64,000 nucleotides of DNA from Algirhabdus cladophorae (GTDB lineage: Bacteria > Pseudomonadota > Alphaproteobacteria > Rhodobacterales > Rhodobacteraceae): assembly GCF_044772865.1 (NCBI RefSeq), contig NZ_CP173029.1, positions 3,038,001-3,102,000 on the forward strand, read 5' to 3'. Positions 1-8,160 of this stretch are shown one piece after another (position 1 is the first letter of the stretch; each line of letters starts with the position of its first letter). The position numbers and the translations under genes are program-made. The notes beneath the pieces are model-generated. The model worked only from the letters and a program-made list of their open reading frames with translations, searched no databases and was not told where the DNA came from.

Positions 1-215
1 TCATCGCCTGACGCAATCGCGGCCTCAATGCTGCTGCCGCCTTCGGATGCAACCTCATGTTTGGAATACTGCGTGGGCTTTGACGGATCCCCCAAGACCG
101 AGACATCCATCGTCAAAACACGTCCACCTTGGGCTCTTATGACATCGGCCAGATAGCCAAGCTCGTCATCTTTGGTGTCGTAAGTTCCAACAAGCAGGAT
201 GGTGCGATCGGTCAT
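1..215 (-). CDS. Tm-1-like ATP-binding (UPF0261) protein, 5' part only
   Basis: The N-terminal 71 codons of a protein that runs off the left edge. The start is the ATG at 215, nine bases after the aldehyde dehydrogenase stop, so the two are probably one operon. The N-terminus reads MTDRTILLVGTYDTK, with a following 'DELGYLADVI' and 'GGSSIEAAIASGD'. This is the usual beginning of the UPF0261/Tm-1-like family, named for the tomato ToMV-resistance protein whose N-terminal domain binds ATP. The bacterial members have no settled reaction, though they often sit beside catabolic genes. The family call is from memory of this N-terminal pattern, and function in this operon is unknown. Confidence 0.8.
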   Translation of the reverse strand, partial: MTDRTILLVGTYDTKDDELGYLADVIRAQGGRVLTMDVSVLGDPSKPTQYSKHEVASEGGSSIEAAIASGD

Positions 216-224
216 AAGGCGCCT

Positions 225-1709
225 TTAGAGTTTGATCCAAGCGGTCTTGAGATTGATATATTTTTCAATGGCATGAAGGGATTTGTCATGCCCGTTACCA
301 GATTGACCAACGCCCCCCAAAGGCACGGTGCCGTCAGCCCCACCATAGGTATTCACGTGCATGACACCCGTGCGCACAGATTTCACCATGCGATGCGCGC
401 GCCCCAGATTGGACGTCCATACGCCACCCGCCAGCCCATAAACAGTCCCATTGGCTAGGCGAATGGCCTCGGCCTCATCCTTGAATGCGCTCACCCCAAG
501 AACCGGACCAAAGACTTCCTTCTGGGTCAGGGTCGCATCTGCTGTCACATCAGTGACAACTGTTGGCGCCATATAATAGCCGCCGGTTTCCTGCAGGATT
601 TGGGTTCCACCGGTTACAACAGCGCCCCCTTCCTTTTGCGCCGTTGCGACATATCCAAGGTTCGCGGCCAGTTGCGTTTCGGAGTTTACCGCCCCAATAG
701 TGGTCCGCACATCAAGCGGATCCCCAACCTGCATGGCCTCAGCGGCCTTAACAACGGCGGCGACAAAATCATGGTGGATCGCATCCTCAACCAGCAATCG
801 CGATCCAGCGACACAGACTTGGCCCGCGTTGCGAAAGATGCTTGCAGCAGCGACCTTGGCGGCCTCATCAAGGTTAGGCGCATCGGCAAAAATGATATTG
901 GGGGATTTGCCACCCAGTTCCAGATAGACCCGTTTCATGTTGGATTGCGCACTATATTCCATCAACCGGCGCCCTGTTGCACCCGATCCGGTAAACACCA
1001 GCACGTCCACATCCATCGATTTGCCCAGCGCGGCACCCACAACGGCCCCTTCGCCGGTGACCGCGTTCAATACACCTTCGGGCAGGCCTGCCTCATGGGC
1101 CAACTCAACCATTCGCATCAAGGACAGTGAGGCGGTTTCAGCGGGTTTAAGAACGACTGAATTGCCCATCGCCAAAGCGGGCCCCAGCTTCCATGCGCCA
1201 ATCATCATTGGGAAATTCCACGGTATGATCGCCCCGACCACGCCCACAGGTTCCTTATGGATCAGCCCCAATGTGCCCTCTGCAGTAGGGGCAATTTCAC
1301 CATAAATCTTGTCTAGCGCCTCGGCGTAGTACCGGATCGTTCCTGCAGCAGAACCCGGTTCCGCCTTCAGCGCCATCGCGATTTCTGTTCCATTGTCGCG
1401 CACCCCAAGAACCGCAAGCTCCAGCGCGTTGGCCTCTATCAAATCCGCCCATTTCAGTAGCACCTTCTTGCGTGCGCCGGGCGGTTGGCCGGCCCAACGG
1501 CCATCGTCAAAAGACGAACGTGCAGAGGCAATAGCACGTTCCATATCCGCGCTGGTGCCACGCGCGATCTGGGTCAAAACCCTACCGTCAATGGGAGAGA
1601 CCACATCCATCACCCCGCCATCTGAGGCTGGAACGTTTTGCCCCTCTATCAAATGTCTACATGGGGCCACAGGCAAACTGCGCAGCGCGTCGATATGGGT
1701 TTGATCCAT
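225..1709 (-). CDS. NAD(P)-dependent aldehyde dehydrogenase
   Basis: A 494-residue ALDH-superfamily enzyme that oxidises an aldehyde to the carboxylate in the cytoplasm. Visible landmarks are the cofactor-binding PWNFPMM around residue 163, the general-base Glu in YLELGGKSPN (about residue 264) and the nucleophile Cys in FRNAGQVCVAG (about residue 299). Length is normal for the family. I start at the ATG at 1709 (MDQTHIDALR), because AAAGG lies seven bases upstream; the frame is open further but has no ribosome-binding site there. The gene is divergent from an IclR regulator and aminotransferase, which suggests a transamination-then-oxidation route, for example for an amine or omega-amino acid. 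The substrate cannot be read from the sequence. Confidence 0.93.
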   Translation of the reverse strand: MDQTHIDALRSLPVAPCRHLIEGQNVPASDGGVMDVVSPIDGRVLTQIARGTSADMERAIASARSSFDDGRWAGQPPGARKKVLLKWADLIEANALELAVLGVRDNGTEIAMALKAEPGSAAGTIRYYAEALDKIYGEIAPTAEGTLGLIHKEPVGVVGAIIPWNFPMMIGAWKLGPALAMGNSVVLKPAETASLSLMRMVELAHEAGLPEGVLNAVTGEGAVVGAALGKSMDVDVLVFTGSGATGRRLMEYSAQSNMKRVYLELGGKSPNIIFADAPNLDEAAKVAAASIFRNAGQVCVAGSRLLVEDAIHHDFVAAVVKAAEAMQVGDPLDVRTTIGAVNSETQLAANLGYVATAQKEGGAVVTGGTQILQETGGYYMAPTVVTDVTADATLTQKEVFGPVLGVSAFKDEAEAIRLANGTVYGLAGGVWTSNLGRAHRMVKSVRTGVMHVNTYGGADGTVPLGGVGQSGNGHDKSLHAIEKYINLKTAWIKL

Positions 1710-1797
1710 TTTGAACCTTTTGTCACAAGCCTTCATCGGTTCATATATCAAACCGAAGGTTTAAAAATATCTTGCCTTGCCAAAATGGCCGTGTCAA

Positions 1798-1823
1798 ACC
1801 GTTTTAAGACGCAACAAAACGGT
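1798..1823. promoter_or_regulatory. Inverted repeat in the ALDH/IclR divergent promoter region
   Basis: The arms ACCGTTTT and AAAACGGT (8 bp each, perfect) are separated by 10 bases and end 10 bases before the IclR start. IclR proteins often bind such sites between divergent genes, so this is a candidate autoregulatory operator. It could equally be a chance repeat; no second copy was found near the other genes. Confidence 0.35.
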
Positions 1824-1832
1824 GCCTGACTC

Positions 1833-2642
1833 ATGTCCTCTGCTACCAAAGCGCTCCAACTTTTGTCCCACTTCTCGACCTCCCGCCCCGAGATCGGGTT
1901 GTCGGACCTGTCTCGCACTGCCAAACGGGACAAGGCCACAACGCATCGCTACCTCCAATCCCTAGAGGAGGTCGGTTTTGTTGAACAAAGCCCGATGACA
2001 CGGCAATACCGGTTGGGGCCCGCATTGTTACAACTGGCACAGACCCGCGAAAAGACCGTTCCGCGCAAAGCAAGTGCAGAGCCAATTCTGGCCGCTTTAG
2101 CAGATGCGACGGGCGAGACGGCCCATGTGTCCGTTCTGTCCGGCAGCACAGTCTATTCGCTGGCCTCCAGCACATCAGCACGGCACAGCACTCGCGTGGT
2201 AATCGATTTGGACCAGTTTCCACTGCATGCAACGGCGTCTGGCCACTGCACATTGGCCTTTGGCCCAAGCGCACTGATGGATGCCATCGATAATGACCTT
2301 GAAGCCTTTACCGACCACACGATTTCATCGCCGCATGCATTGAAAACAGCCATTGCCGAGGTGAGGAAAACTGGCCTTGGCCGTGCGATTGGCAGTTTTG
2401 AAGCAGAAGTGTCCAGCCTTGCTGCACCGTTGTTTGACAAAGCAGGCGGTTTTGCCGGGGCCATTTCTGTGGCCTGTGTGGCCACGCGGTTTTCCCCAGC
2501 ACAGGAACGCATCATCCAACAGCACCTGATCAAAGCCAGCCGAACTCTTTCGACACATTGGGGCGGCACGATCCCGCCAGAAGTCGAATCCGCCTGGGCC
2601 ACAACACTTTCAAACGCCAAAACACTGGAACCATCCCCATGA
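1833..2642 (+). CDS. IclR-family transcriptional regulator
   Basis: A 269-residue cytoplasmic DNA-binding protein. Residues 1-60 form the winged helix-turn-helix (LSDLSRTAKRDKATTHRYLQ, then LEEVGFVEQ and RQYRLG). The rest is the IclR effector domain, with the conserved stretch LPLHATASGH-type seen here as FPLHATASGHCTLAF. It is translationally coupled to the aminotransferase, whose ATG overlaps this stop as ATGA, and it is divergent from the aldehyde dehydrogenase. It therefore most likely controls both in response to a small carboxylate or amine-derived ligand. The ligand is unknown. Confidence 0.93.
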   Translation: MSSATKALQLLSHFSTSRPEIGLSDLSRTAKRDKATTHRYLQSLEEVGFVEQSPMTRQYRLGPALLQLAQTREKTVPRKASAEPILAALADATGETAHVSVLSGSTVYSLASSTSARHSTRVVIDLDQFPLHATASGHCTLAFGPSALMDAIDNDLEAFTDHTISSPHALKTAIAEVRKTGLGRAIGSFEAEVSSLAAPLFDKAGGFAGAISVACVATRFSPAQERIIQQHLIKASRTLSTHWGGTIPPEVESAWATTLSNAKTLEPSP

Positions 2643-3985
2643 AAGATTCCAATTTCCTGAAAGAGAACAATGGGCGCCTGATGTGGCATCCGATGACTTC
2701 ACCAAAAGACAGTCACGACAACCCGCCCAAGATCATCACCGGTGCATCTGGCGTCAGTATCACAGATTTGGACGGCCACACTGTTGTTGATGCGGTTGGT
2801 GGGCTTTGGAACGTGAACCTTGGCTATTCGTGCCAGCCCGTCAAAGACGCCATCGCGCACCAGCTTGATACCCTGCCCTACTATTCCACCTTCCGCGGCA
2901 CGACCAACGACGCAGCCATTGAATTATCTTATGAACTGGCACAGTTTTTCGGTCCCGATGGGATGCAACGCGCATTCTTTACTTCTGGCGGATCGGACTC
3001 GGTGGAAACCGCCCTGCGCCTTGCCCGGCAGTATCACAAGCTGCGCGGTGAAAGCGGGCGGACCAAGTTCCTCAGCCTCAAAAAAGGCTATCACGGCACA
3101 CACATCGGTGGCGCAAGCGTCAACGGTAATGCAAATTTTCGCACGGCCTATGAACCACTGCTGTCAGGCTGTTTTCACATTCCTGCCCCCTACACCTACC
3201 GCAATCCGTTCAATGAAACGGACCCCGAGAAGTTGGCACAGCTCTGCGTTCAGGCCCTCGAAGACGAAATTGCATTCCAAGGTGCTGGCACCATTGCCGC
3301 GATGATAATGGAGCCGATTTTGGGCGCTGGCGGAGTGATCCCGCCGCATAAATCCTTCGCGCCAATGGTGCAGGATATTTGTAACCGCCACGGCATATTA
3401 CTGATTACCGACGAAGTGATCACCGCCTACGGTCGCACTGGTGCGTGGTCTGGTGCGCGATTGTGGGGGATTCAGCCCGATATGATGGCAACAGCCAAAG
3501 CGATCACCAATGGGTATTTCCCCTTTGGCGCAGTGATGCTGGGCGGGCGGATGGTTGACGCGTTCGAAGGGGATCCTAACGCCAAAATTGGCCACGGATA
3601 CACCTATTCTGGCCATCCCGTGGGCGCGGCGGCCGCACTGGCCTGCCTTGCGGAAACCAAACGGCTGAACGTGATCGAAAACGCCGCAGCGCGAGGCACG
3701 CAATTGTTTGAGGGCTGCAAGGCGCTGATGGATAAATATGACATCATTGGGGATGTGCGTGGCGGGCACGGTTTGATGACGGCGATCGAAATGGTCAGTG
3801 ACCGTGCGACTAAAAAGCCGATTGATGCCAACACCGCCAATACGGTTTTTGAGACAACTTATACCGCCGGAGCGATGGTCCGGGTCTCTGGGCCAAATTT
3901 GATCCTATCGCCGCCATTGGTCCTGACAGAGCAAGACGCAAACACTCTTCTTAGCGCGCTTGATGCTGGTTTCGCTGCTGCATAG
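2639..3985 (+). CDS. Class-III (omega-amino acid:pyruvate-type) aminotransferase
   Basis: A 448-residue PLP enzyme of fold type I that moves an amino group from a terminal amine or omega-amino acid to a keto acid. Landmarks are the phosphate-cup motif SGGSDSVE (about residues 116-123), the PLP-ring Asp in LLITDEVI (258) and the Schiff-base Lys in MATAKAITNGY (287). The ATG at 2639 overlaps the IclR stop as ATGA; an in-frame extension upstream is only the shadow of IclR. Together with the divergent aldehyde dehydrogenase it could convert a diamine or beta-amino acid to an aldehyde and then an acid. The exact substrate (taurine, beta-alanine, putrescine and others are all possible for the family) is not decidable here. 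Confidence 0.92.
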   Translation: MKDSNFLKENNGRLMWHPMTSPKDSHDNPPKIITGASGVSITDLDGHTVVDAVGGLWNVNLGYSCQPVKDAIAHQLDTLPYYSTFRGTTNDAAIELSYELAQFFGPDGMQRAFFTSGGSDSVETALRLARQYHKLRGESGRTKFLSLKKGYHGTHIGGASVNGNANFRTAYEPLLSGCFHIPAPYTYRNPFNETDPEKLAQLCVQALEDEIAFQGAGTIAAMIMEPILGAGGVIPPHKSFAPMVQDICNRHGILLITDEVITAYGRTGAWSGARLWGIQPDMMATAKAITNGYFPFGAVMLGGRMVDAFEGDPNAKIGHGYTYSGHPVGAAAALACLAETKRLNVIENAAARGTQLFEGCKALMDKYDIIGDVRGGHGLMTAIEMVSDRATKKPIDANTANTVFETTYTAGAMVRVSGPNLILSPPLVLTEQDANTLLSALDAGFAAA

Positions 3986-4310
3986 GGGACGCTTGATTGG
4001 CGTGAAATCCTGCCAACGCAAAAACTGCATTCGGTTAGTGGCCGCTGATATTCGAGCCAAATCAGCGCGTTGCCGCCGCGACGTTGCGCGTCGTGCCAAT
4101 TGCTCTGGGTGGCTTCGTCATGGGCCGCGGTTGGGTAAGTTTGACACGGGACCACCGCGGCGCTGGCTACTGCCATTTCTGCTTGCGGACGGAACATAAC
4201 GACGTGCTGGCAAAGTCCCGGAACATGCGCACAACGCACAGACGTTGGGCAACCCGGATGCCGCAAGTGCAGCGATTATTGATGCCATGCGGTACAATAA
4301 GGGTATCCAT
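3986..4310. other. Gap with no convincing gene
   Basis: About 325 bases between the aminotransferase stop and the terminator of the SRPBCC gene. Open frames exist on both strands but none has a start with a ribosome-binding site or a recognisable product. It may be decayed sequence. I see no repeats or RNA gene in it. Confidence 0.5.
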
Positions 4311-4336
4311 AAAAAAAGCGGGCCATTTAGGCCCGC
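4311..4336 (-). terminator. Intrinsic terminator of the sigma/SRPBCC cluster
   Basis: On the minus strand a perfect 7-bp GC stem (GCGGGCC/GGCCCGC) with a 5-base loop is followed by seven T residues. It lies 25 bases after the stop of the SRPBCC gene and closes the minus-strand cluster that begins near 7,130. Confidence 0.85.
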
Positions 4337-4360
4337 CCTCTTGGGTGTGTGAGATTATCT

Positions 4361-4861
4361 TTAAGACAGGGCTGCGATGTTCTTGAGCCCCAGTTCGTAG
4401 GTTTTGCCAAGCATACGGTCCATGAAGAGGCCAAAGACCCGAAAGATGGGGTTGTAGCCCATGTCCGAGGTCACGGTCCACGTCACGCTGGCACCAGTTT
4501 TTGTCGCCTTGGCTTCGATTGTCTGCACAGGCTTGCCCATGGCACCGAGATCGATGAGATGCGTGACGCGGGTGCCTGTTACTTCGGTCACGGTTTGGGT
4601 GCCTTTGCCTTCTTTGCCTTCAAACCGGAAGCCTGAACCGACGCCCTCAGCAGGGCCAAATGGCGTGATGTTCAGATCAGGGTCGGTTGTGCAGTAGGGG
4701 TTGAAGGTTTGGAATCCTTCGGTGCTGGCAACACGAGCGATGACGTCTTCGGGGCGCATAGCTACATCTGCCGTGCGTGTCACTACGACTTTGCGGGGCA
4801 ACAGCAATGCGATCAGGGCGATTGCGGCGATAATTGCGACGATTGTGTAAATAATGGTCAT
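4361..4861 (-). CDS. Membrane-anchored SRPBCC-family protein (copy 2)
   Basis: A 166-residue protein with one N-terminal membrane helix (residues 3-22, TIVAIIAAIALIALLLP), so the domain that follows is probably held at the membrane. The rest fits the SRPBCC/polyketide-cyclase-like helix-grip fold, a hydrophobic ligand pocket. It is clearly paralogous to the protein encoded at 6564-7076: both share FGP..GVGSGF, TQTV, NP.FRV.GLFMD and a C-terminal ELGL.NIA. It has its own ECF-type promoter just after the sigma-factor stop, nearly identical to the one before the other copy. No ligand or reaction can be assigned. Confidence 0.82.
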   Translation of the reverse strand: MTIIYTIVAIIAAIALIALLLPRKVVVTRTADVAMRPEDVIARVASTEGFQTFNPYCTTDPDLNITPFGPAEGVGSGFRFEGKEGKGTQTVTEVTGTRVTHLIDLGAMGKPVQTIEAKATKTGASVTWTVTSDMGYNPIFRVFGLFMDRMLGKTYELGLKNIAALS

Positions 4862-4916
4862 TGGTCTGTTCCTTTTCTCATGTTGAATGGGAGCGTTTTT
4901 GTTCCCCTATGCCCAC

Positions 4917-4945
4917 ACGACGAAGACCGATGCCGCCAATCGACA
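4917..4945 (-). promoter_or_regulatory. Predicted ECF42-type promoter for SRPBCC copy 2
   Basis: Read on the minus strand, TGTCGA (4940-4945) and CGTCGT (4917-4922) are separated by exactly 17 bases and followed by GTGGG. The same two boxes at the same distance, with the same GTGGG extension, stand before the first gene of the cluster (7130-7158). The site begins only two bases past the sigma-factor stop codon. It matches the TGTCGA / CGTC style of promoter described for ECF42 sigma factors. Confidence 0.75.
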
Positions 4946-4947
4946 CC

Positions 4948-6177
4948 TCATGACATTTTTTTTCGCAAACCTTCGATTTTTTTCTCAAGCCACAGTCTTG
5001 AGGGGCGATCCATGCACAATGAAAGGGCTTGTGCGTAGGCCTCGGCTGCATCTGCGGTCTGACCCAACGCGGCCAGACAATGGGCGCGCACAGCGTGGAA
5101 CGGCTGATAGGTGTTCAATCCGTCGAATTCGATCACGTCCAGCATCCTCAGCCCTTCTGCAGGGCCTGCATCCTCGGCCACAACTGCCGCACGGCTGACC
5201 GCCCCGCCGATAGACGGATAGGCGTGCATCAATCCCGCATAGAGTTGCGACAACGCCCGCCAATCCGTCTGCCCCGTGACAGATCGGGCGGCATGAACGG
5301 ATTGAATGGCAGCCTCAAGTTGGAACCGTCCCGGCACGCTTTGGGGAGTACGCTTCAGGGAGGCTTGGGTGAGGAGACTGGCAGAATGCTCGATAAGCTG
5401 CGTATCCCATAAATCGACATCCTGTTCTGGCACAGGCACCAAGACACCTTGGCTCAAACGGGCCTCCCGTCTTGCCTCAATAAAACCAATCAGGGCGGTA
5501 AGCCCAAGCGCTTCAGGATTATCTGGCGCCAGCTCCGCCAGAATGTTGGATAAAAAGTAGGCCTCGTGGCTAAGATCGCCATCCCCTTCCAGCCAATCGA
5601 CTGAATACGCACCGTAGACCGCTTCAAGCACGGCGATCATACGCTCTGGATAGGCCTCTGGTTCTGGCACGACAAAAGGAATACCGGCGGATTTGATCTT
5701 TTTCTTGGCCCGCACAAGGCGCTGCGCCATAGCAGAAGGGGACACAAGAAACGCCTTTGCGATCTGGTCGGCCTCAAGGCCCAAAACCGTCTGTAGCATC
5801 AGCGGCGTGCGTATACCTTCATCCAGGGCGGGGTGGGCGCAGACGAAAAGCAGCTTCAGCCGGTCGTCCAACTGCGCTTCTTCGGGTTCGATTGCTTGAG
5901 CGTCGGCCATATCGTTTGCCTCATCTGTGATGACCAAACGGGCATCTTTGCGCGCCTGATCGATGCGTCTGTTTTTGGCCACAGTCAAAAGCCAGGCCTC
6001 GGGTTTGTCTGGAATGCCACGTTCGGGCCACGTCTTGAGGGCAGCCACAAAAGCATCGGCAAGTGCGTCTTCCGCGGCGATAATGTCGCCAGTTTTACTG
6101 GCCAGCATCGCAATCAGTTTGCCGTAGGCGGCGCGGGCGACATCTTCCGCCCGCGCCTGTGCGTCGCTTTTGCTCAC
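4948..6177 (-). CDS. ECF42-type RNA polymerase sigma factor with C-terminal TPR-like extension
   Basis: A 409-residue sigma factor that directs RNA polymerase to a small set of promoters. Residues 10-90 hold sigma region 2 (DALADAFVAALKTWPERGIP, then PEAWLLTVAKNRRID). Residues 110-175 hold region 4 (LPLMLQTVLGLEADQ-type helix seen as LMLQTVLGLEADQIAKAFLV). Residues 185-405 form the long helical extension typical of this group (DUF6596/TPR-like), ending in LSLCMDRPSRLWLEKKIEGL. That architecture, plus the directly preceding DGPF/YciI gene, is the hallmark of group ECF42, whose C-terminal part replaces a conventional anti-sigma factor. The ATG overlaps the upstream stop as ATGA. Autoregulation is likely because an ECF-type promoter precedes the operon. 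Confidence 0.93.
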   Translation of the reverse strand: MSKSDAQARAEDVARAAYGKLIAMLASKTGDIIAAEDALADAFVAALKTWPERGIPDKPEAWLLTVAKNRRIDQARKDARLVITDEANDMADAQAIEPEEAQLDDRLKLLFVCAHPALDEGIRTPLMLQTVLGLEADQIAKAFLVSPSAMAQRLVRAKKKIKSAGIPFVVPEPEAYPERMIAVLEAVYGAYSVDWLEGDGDLSHEAYFLSNILAELAPDNPEALGLTALIGFIEARREARLSQGVLVPVPEQDVDLWDTQLIEHSASLLTQASLKRTPQSVPGRFQLEAAIQSVHAARSVTGQTDWRALSQLYAGLMHAYPSIGGAVSRAAVVAEDAGPAEGLRMLDVIEFDGLNTYQPFHAVRAHCLAALGQTADAAEAYAQALSLCMDRPSRLWLEKKIEGLRKKMS

Positions 6178-6527
6178 ACGCTGCCCATCGCAGAGGCGCG
6201 GATTTCAAGCTTGCCATAGTGGACATGTGGGCATTTCTCGGCCCATTTCATCGCTTCATCGAGGTCTGGGACATCAATGGCAAAGTAGCCGCCCAGTGTC
6301 TCTTTTGTCTCGGCGAATGGGCCATCTTGAACCCGCTTCTCGCCGCCTGCCAGCGTGACCGTGGTGGCGGTATCAGCAGGGTGCAGCCAATCGGTTTCGA
6401 TAAACACTCCAGCCTCCTGAAGCGCGCCAATATACTGGCCGTAGATCTCTTTGGATTTCGCCCAATCCTCCTCGGTCATGCCAGCGGCCATTGCGGGGTC
6501 GGAATAAAGAAGAAATGTGTAACGCAT
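6174..6527 (-). CDS. YciI-like DGPF-domain protein
   Basis: A 117-residue cytoplasmic protein of the YciI/DGPF family with a dimeric ferredoxin-like fold. It contains the name-giving motif (VQDGPFAETKETLGG, about residues 66-80) and the typical start MRYTFLLYSD. Its stop overlaps the sigma-factor start, so the two are translated together. Genes of this family accompany ECF42 sigma factors in many phyla; whether the protein senses something, detoxifies or is only a regulon member is not known. Confidence 0.92.
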   Translation of the reverse strand: MRYTFLLYSDPAMAAGMTEEDWAKSKEIYGQYIGALQEAGVFIETDWLHPADTATTVTLAGGEKRVQDGPFAETKETLGGYFAIDVPDLDEAMKWAEKCPHVHYGKLEIRASAMGSV

Positions 6528-6563
6528 TGTTTTGTTTCCTTGTTGGTTCGTTTTTAAGTATGA

Positions 6564-7076
6564 TTAAGCCGCAACGTCAGCGATGTTGGCAAGGCCAAGC
6601 TCAAAGTTTGGCCCGATCATGCCATCCATGAAAAGCCCCATGACGCGGAACACAGGGTTCATGCCCAGATCCATGTCCATGGTCCAAGTCACCTTAGTCG
6701 CGCCATCAACAGCAACCGCAGAAATCGCCTGCGTCGGCTGACCCAATGGCCCCAGATCAAGATCGAATGTCACCTGATCAGTGGTGACAGACGCCACCGT
6801 TTGCTGACCTGCCCCGTCCTTGCTTTCAAATGAAAAGCCGGATCCTACGCCCGATATGGGGCCAAACATTTCAACCGACAGGTTTGGGTCGAGGTCCTTG
6901 TAAGGGTTAAAGCTTTGGTAGCCCGTGTTGGACGCTGCCAATTTGATCACGGCCTCTGGGGCGGCATCTATGACCGCTGTGCGTTCGATGTTCACTTGGC
7001 GCGGCAAGGCCAAGGCTGCGACGGCCAATGCGGCAACGCCGCATGCTGTGTAGGTTGCGATTTTCTTGATGTTCAT
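6564..7076 (-). CDS. Membrane-anchored SRPBCC-family protein (copy 1)
   Basis: A 170-residue protein, first gene of the sigma-factor operon. A short Lys-rich N-terminus is followed by one hydrophobic segment (residues 8-24), then an SRPBCC-like ligand-binding fold. Shared blocks with the copy at 4361-4861 (FGP.SGVGSGF, FRVMGLFMDGM, FELGLANIA) show recent or constrained duplication. The ribosome-binding site is the GAGAGGAT run before the ATG. A predicted ECF42-type promoter lies 54 bases upstream. The placement of a paralogue at each end of the DGPF/sigma pair suggests that this protein is a main output of the regulon. Ligand unknown. Confidence 0.82.
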   Translation of the reverse strand: MNIKKIATYTACGVAALAVAALALPRQVNIERTAVIDAAPEAVIKLAASNTGYQSFNPYKDLDPNLSVEMFGPISGVGSGFSFESKDGAGQQTVASVTTDQVTFDLDLGPLGQPTQAISAVAVDGATKVTWTMDMDLGMNPVFRVMGLFMDGMIGPNFELGLANIADVAA

Positions 7077-7129
7077 GGGTCTATCCTCTCGTTTGTGTTT
7101 GAGAAGGGCGTTTTTGCCTCTTCACCCAC

Positions 7130-7158
7130 ACGACGGTTATAAACTGCGCTAATCGACA
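7130..7158 (-). promoter_or_regulatory. Predicted ECF42-type promoter of the SRPBCC-DGPF-sigma operon
   Basis: On the minus strand, TGTCGA (7153-7158), 17 bases, then CGTCGT (7130-7135), followed by GTGGG. It is the twin of the site at 4917-4945, with both boxes and the flank identical and only the spacer differing. Its position implies that the sigma factor activates its own operon. Confidence 0.78.
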
Positions 7159-7918
7159 CCGATCAGAAAAAAGTTTGAAAAAAGTTTTGAACGGCCCTCA
7201 CCGGTTGTTTGTTCAGGGCGTCAGATGCTTTAGCGCCGCCCGTCAAAGAAGGTCTTCGTTGCACAAGCAGTATACAGGACCAGTTAAACTCGCAGTCTGC
7301 AGGTGACCGGAGTTTTGCGGATGCGGGTCTTGCTGACATGACGTTCTTCGCATGTTCAATTCTTGGCCGACAGCAGGTGAATTAGGATGTTAGTACATGC
7401 TGCCATACACCAGAAATCGGAACAGAACCTTCGCTATCCGCTGAAGCTACTTGTTTGACACAACCCGCTCTAACATCGCCGACTACAACCACATCATGCA
7501 ACGAAGCCTCGTATTGTGATCGTCCTCCTAGCCCGGCAAAAAAAGCCGCTGCGGTCAAGTGTGATAGTGCCCACAAGCCAATCGGTATTTGGGGCGGCAA
7601 GGACCAAAGGTCGAATTCACAGATTGCAGGACATAGTGAGCTTTCGCTGCGGCTTCATCAATGGCTGCTTTCATTCTTGGTGGAACGGCTTCGGCAAAAC
7701 CGTATTTCCGACTAAATTTGTCAGATTGACATTTCCGACTACTTCACTCAGGATTAAGTCAAGTCAAGCCACCCCGAATCCAAGCTGGGAAGCCCGACAC
7801 GTAATCATGTGAGGACTTACCAATGCAGTCGACCCAAGGCGCAGTCAGGCGATCCGCCGATGCACGTGCACTACGCCACACTCCCCGCATCAAGCAGGCA
7901 GACAGGTTTGAGATATTT
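7159..7918. other. 760-base gap without a supported gene
   Basis: An open frame of 72 codons on the minus strand (7382-7600) and several on the plus strand are present, but none has a good ribosome-binding site or recognisable product. The stretch probably contains decayed sequence to the left and the promoter region of the hemP operon near its right end. I could identify no transposase or integrase fragment here. Confidence 0.5.
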
Positions 7919-7919
7919 G

Positions 7920-7940
7920 TTTCTGCATCAGAAGCAGAAA
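7920..7940. promoter_or_regulatory. Inverted repeat upstream of hemP
   Basis: The arms TTTCTGC and GCAGAAA (perfect, 7 bp) are separated by 7 bases, centred about 65 bases before the hemP ATG. A place like this suits an operator for an iron- or heme-responsive regulator, but the sequence does not match the ICE box found near dps, and I cannot name the regulator. Confidence 0.35.
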
Positions 7941-7995
7941 ACATCTGCCCGATCTGGATCACAGACCGTTTGTCCGAGCGTGAACAGGTGTCACC

Positions 7996-8160
7996 ATGAA
8001 CTTTCATTCGACCCCGCCAAAACAAACGCATGCACCGACACTTCCGACATATGCAGCCCGCGATCTCAGCGAAGGGGGCGATCTGGCCCAAATCGTGTTG
8101 GACCAGCAAACCTACACCCTGCGGATAACGCGGGCTGGCAAGTTGATCCTGACCAAATGA
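7996..8160 (+). CDS. hemP: Hemin uptake protein HemP
   Basis: A 54-residue protein of the HemP/HmuP family, which in alphaproteobacteria and relatives is a small regulator or helper of heme-uptake genes. The family core is clear: a variable N-terminus, then ARDLSEGG, a short acidic/hydrophobic stretch (DLAQIVLDQQ), and the final block YTLRITRAGKLILTK. AGGTG precedes the ATG. The stop overlaps the next ATG as ATGA, so the downstream Cys-rich protein is coupled to it. Here hemP heads an iron gene group rather than a hmu heme-transport operon; no TonB receptor or heme ABC transporter is within the window. Confidence 0.9.
   Translation: MNFHSTPPKQTHAPTLPTYAARDLSEGGDLAQIVLDQQTYTLRITRAGKLILTK

Noticed and set aside
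7382..7600. 72-codon minus-strand frame in the gap before hemP
   Set aside because: No start signal and no match I know; kept only as a remark in the gap entry.
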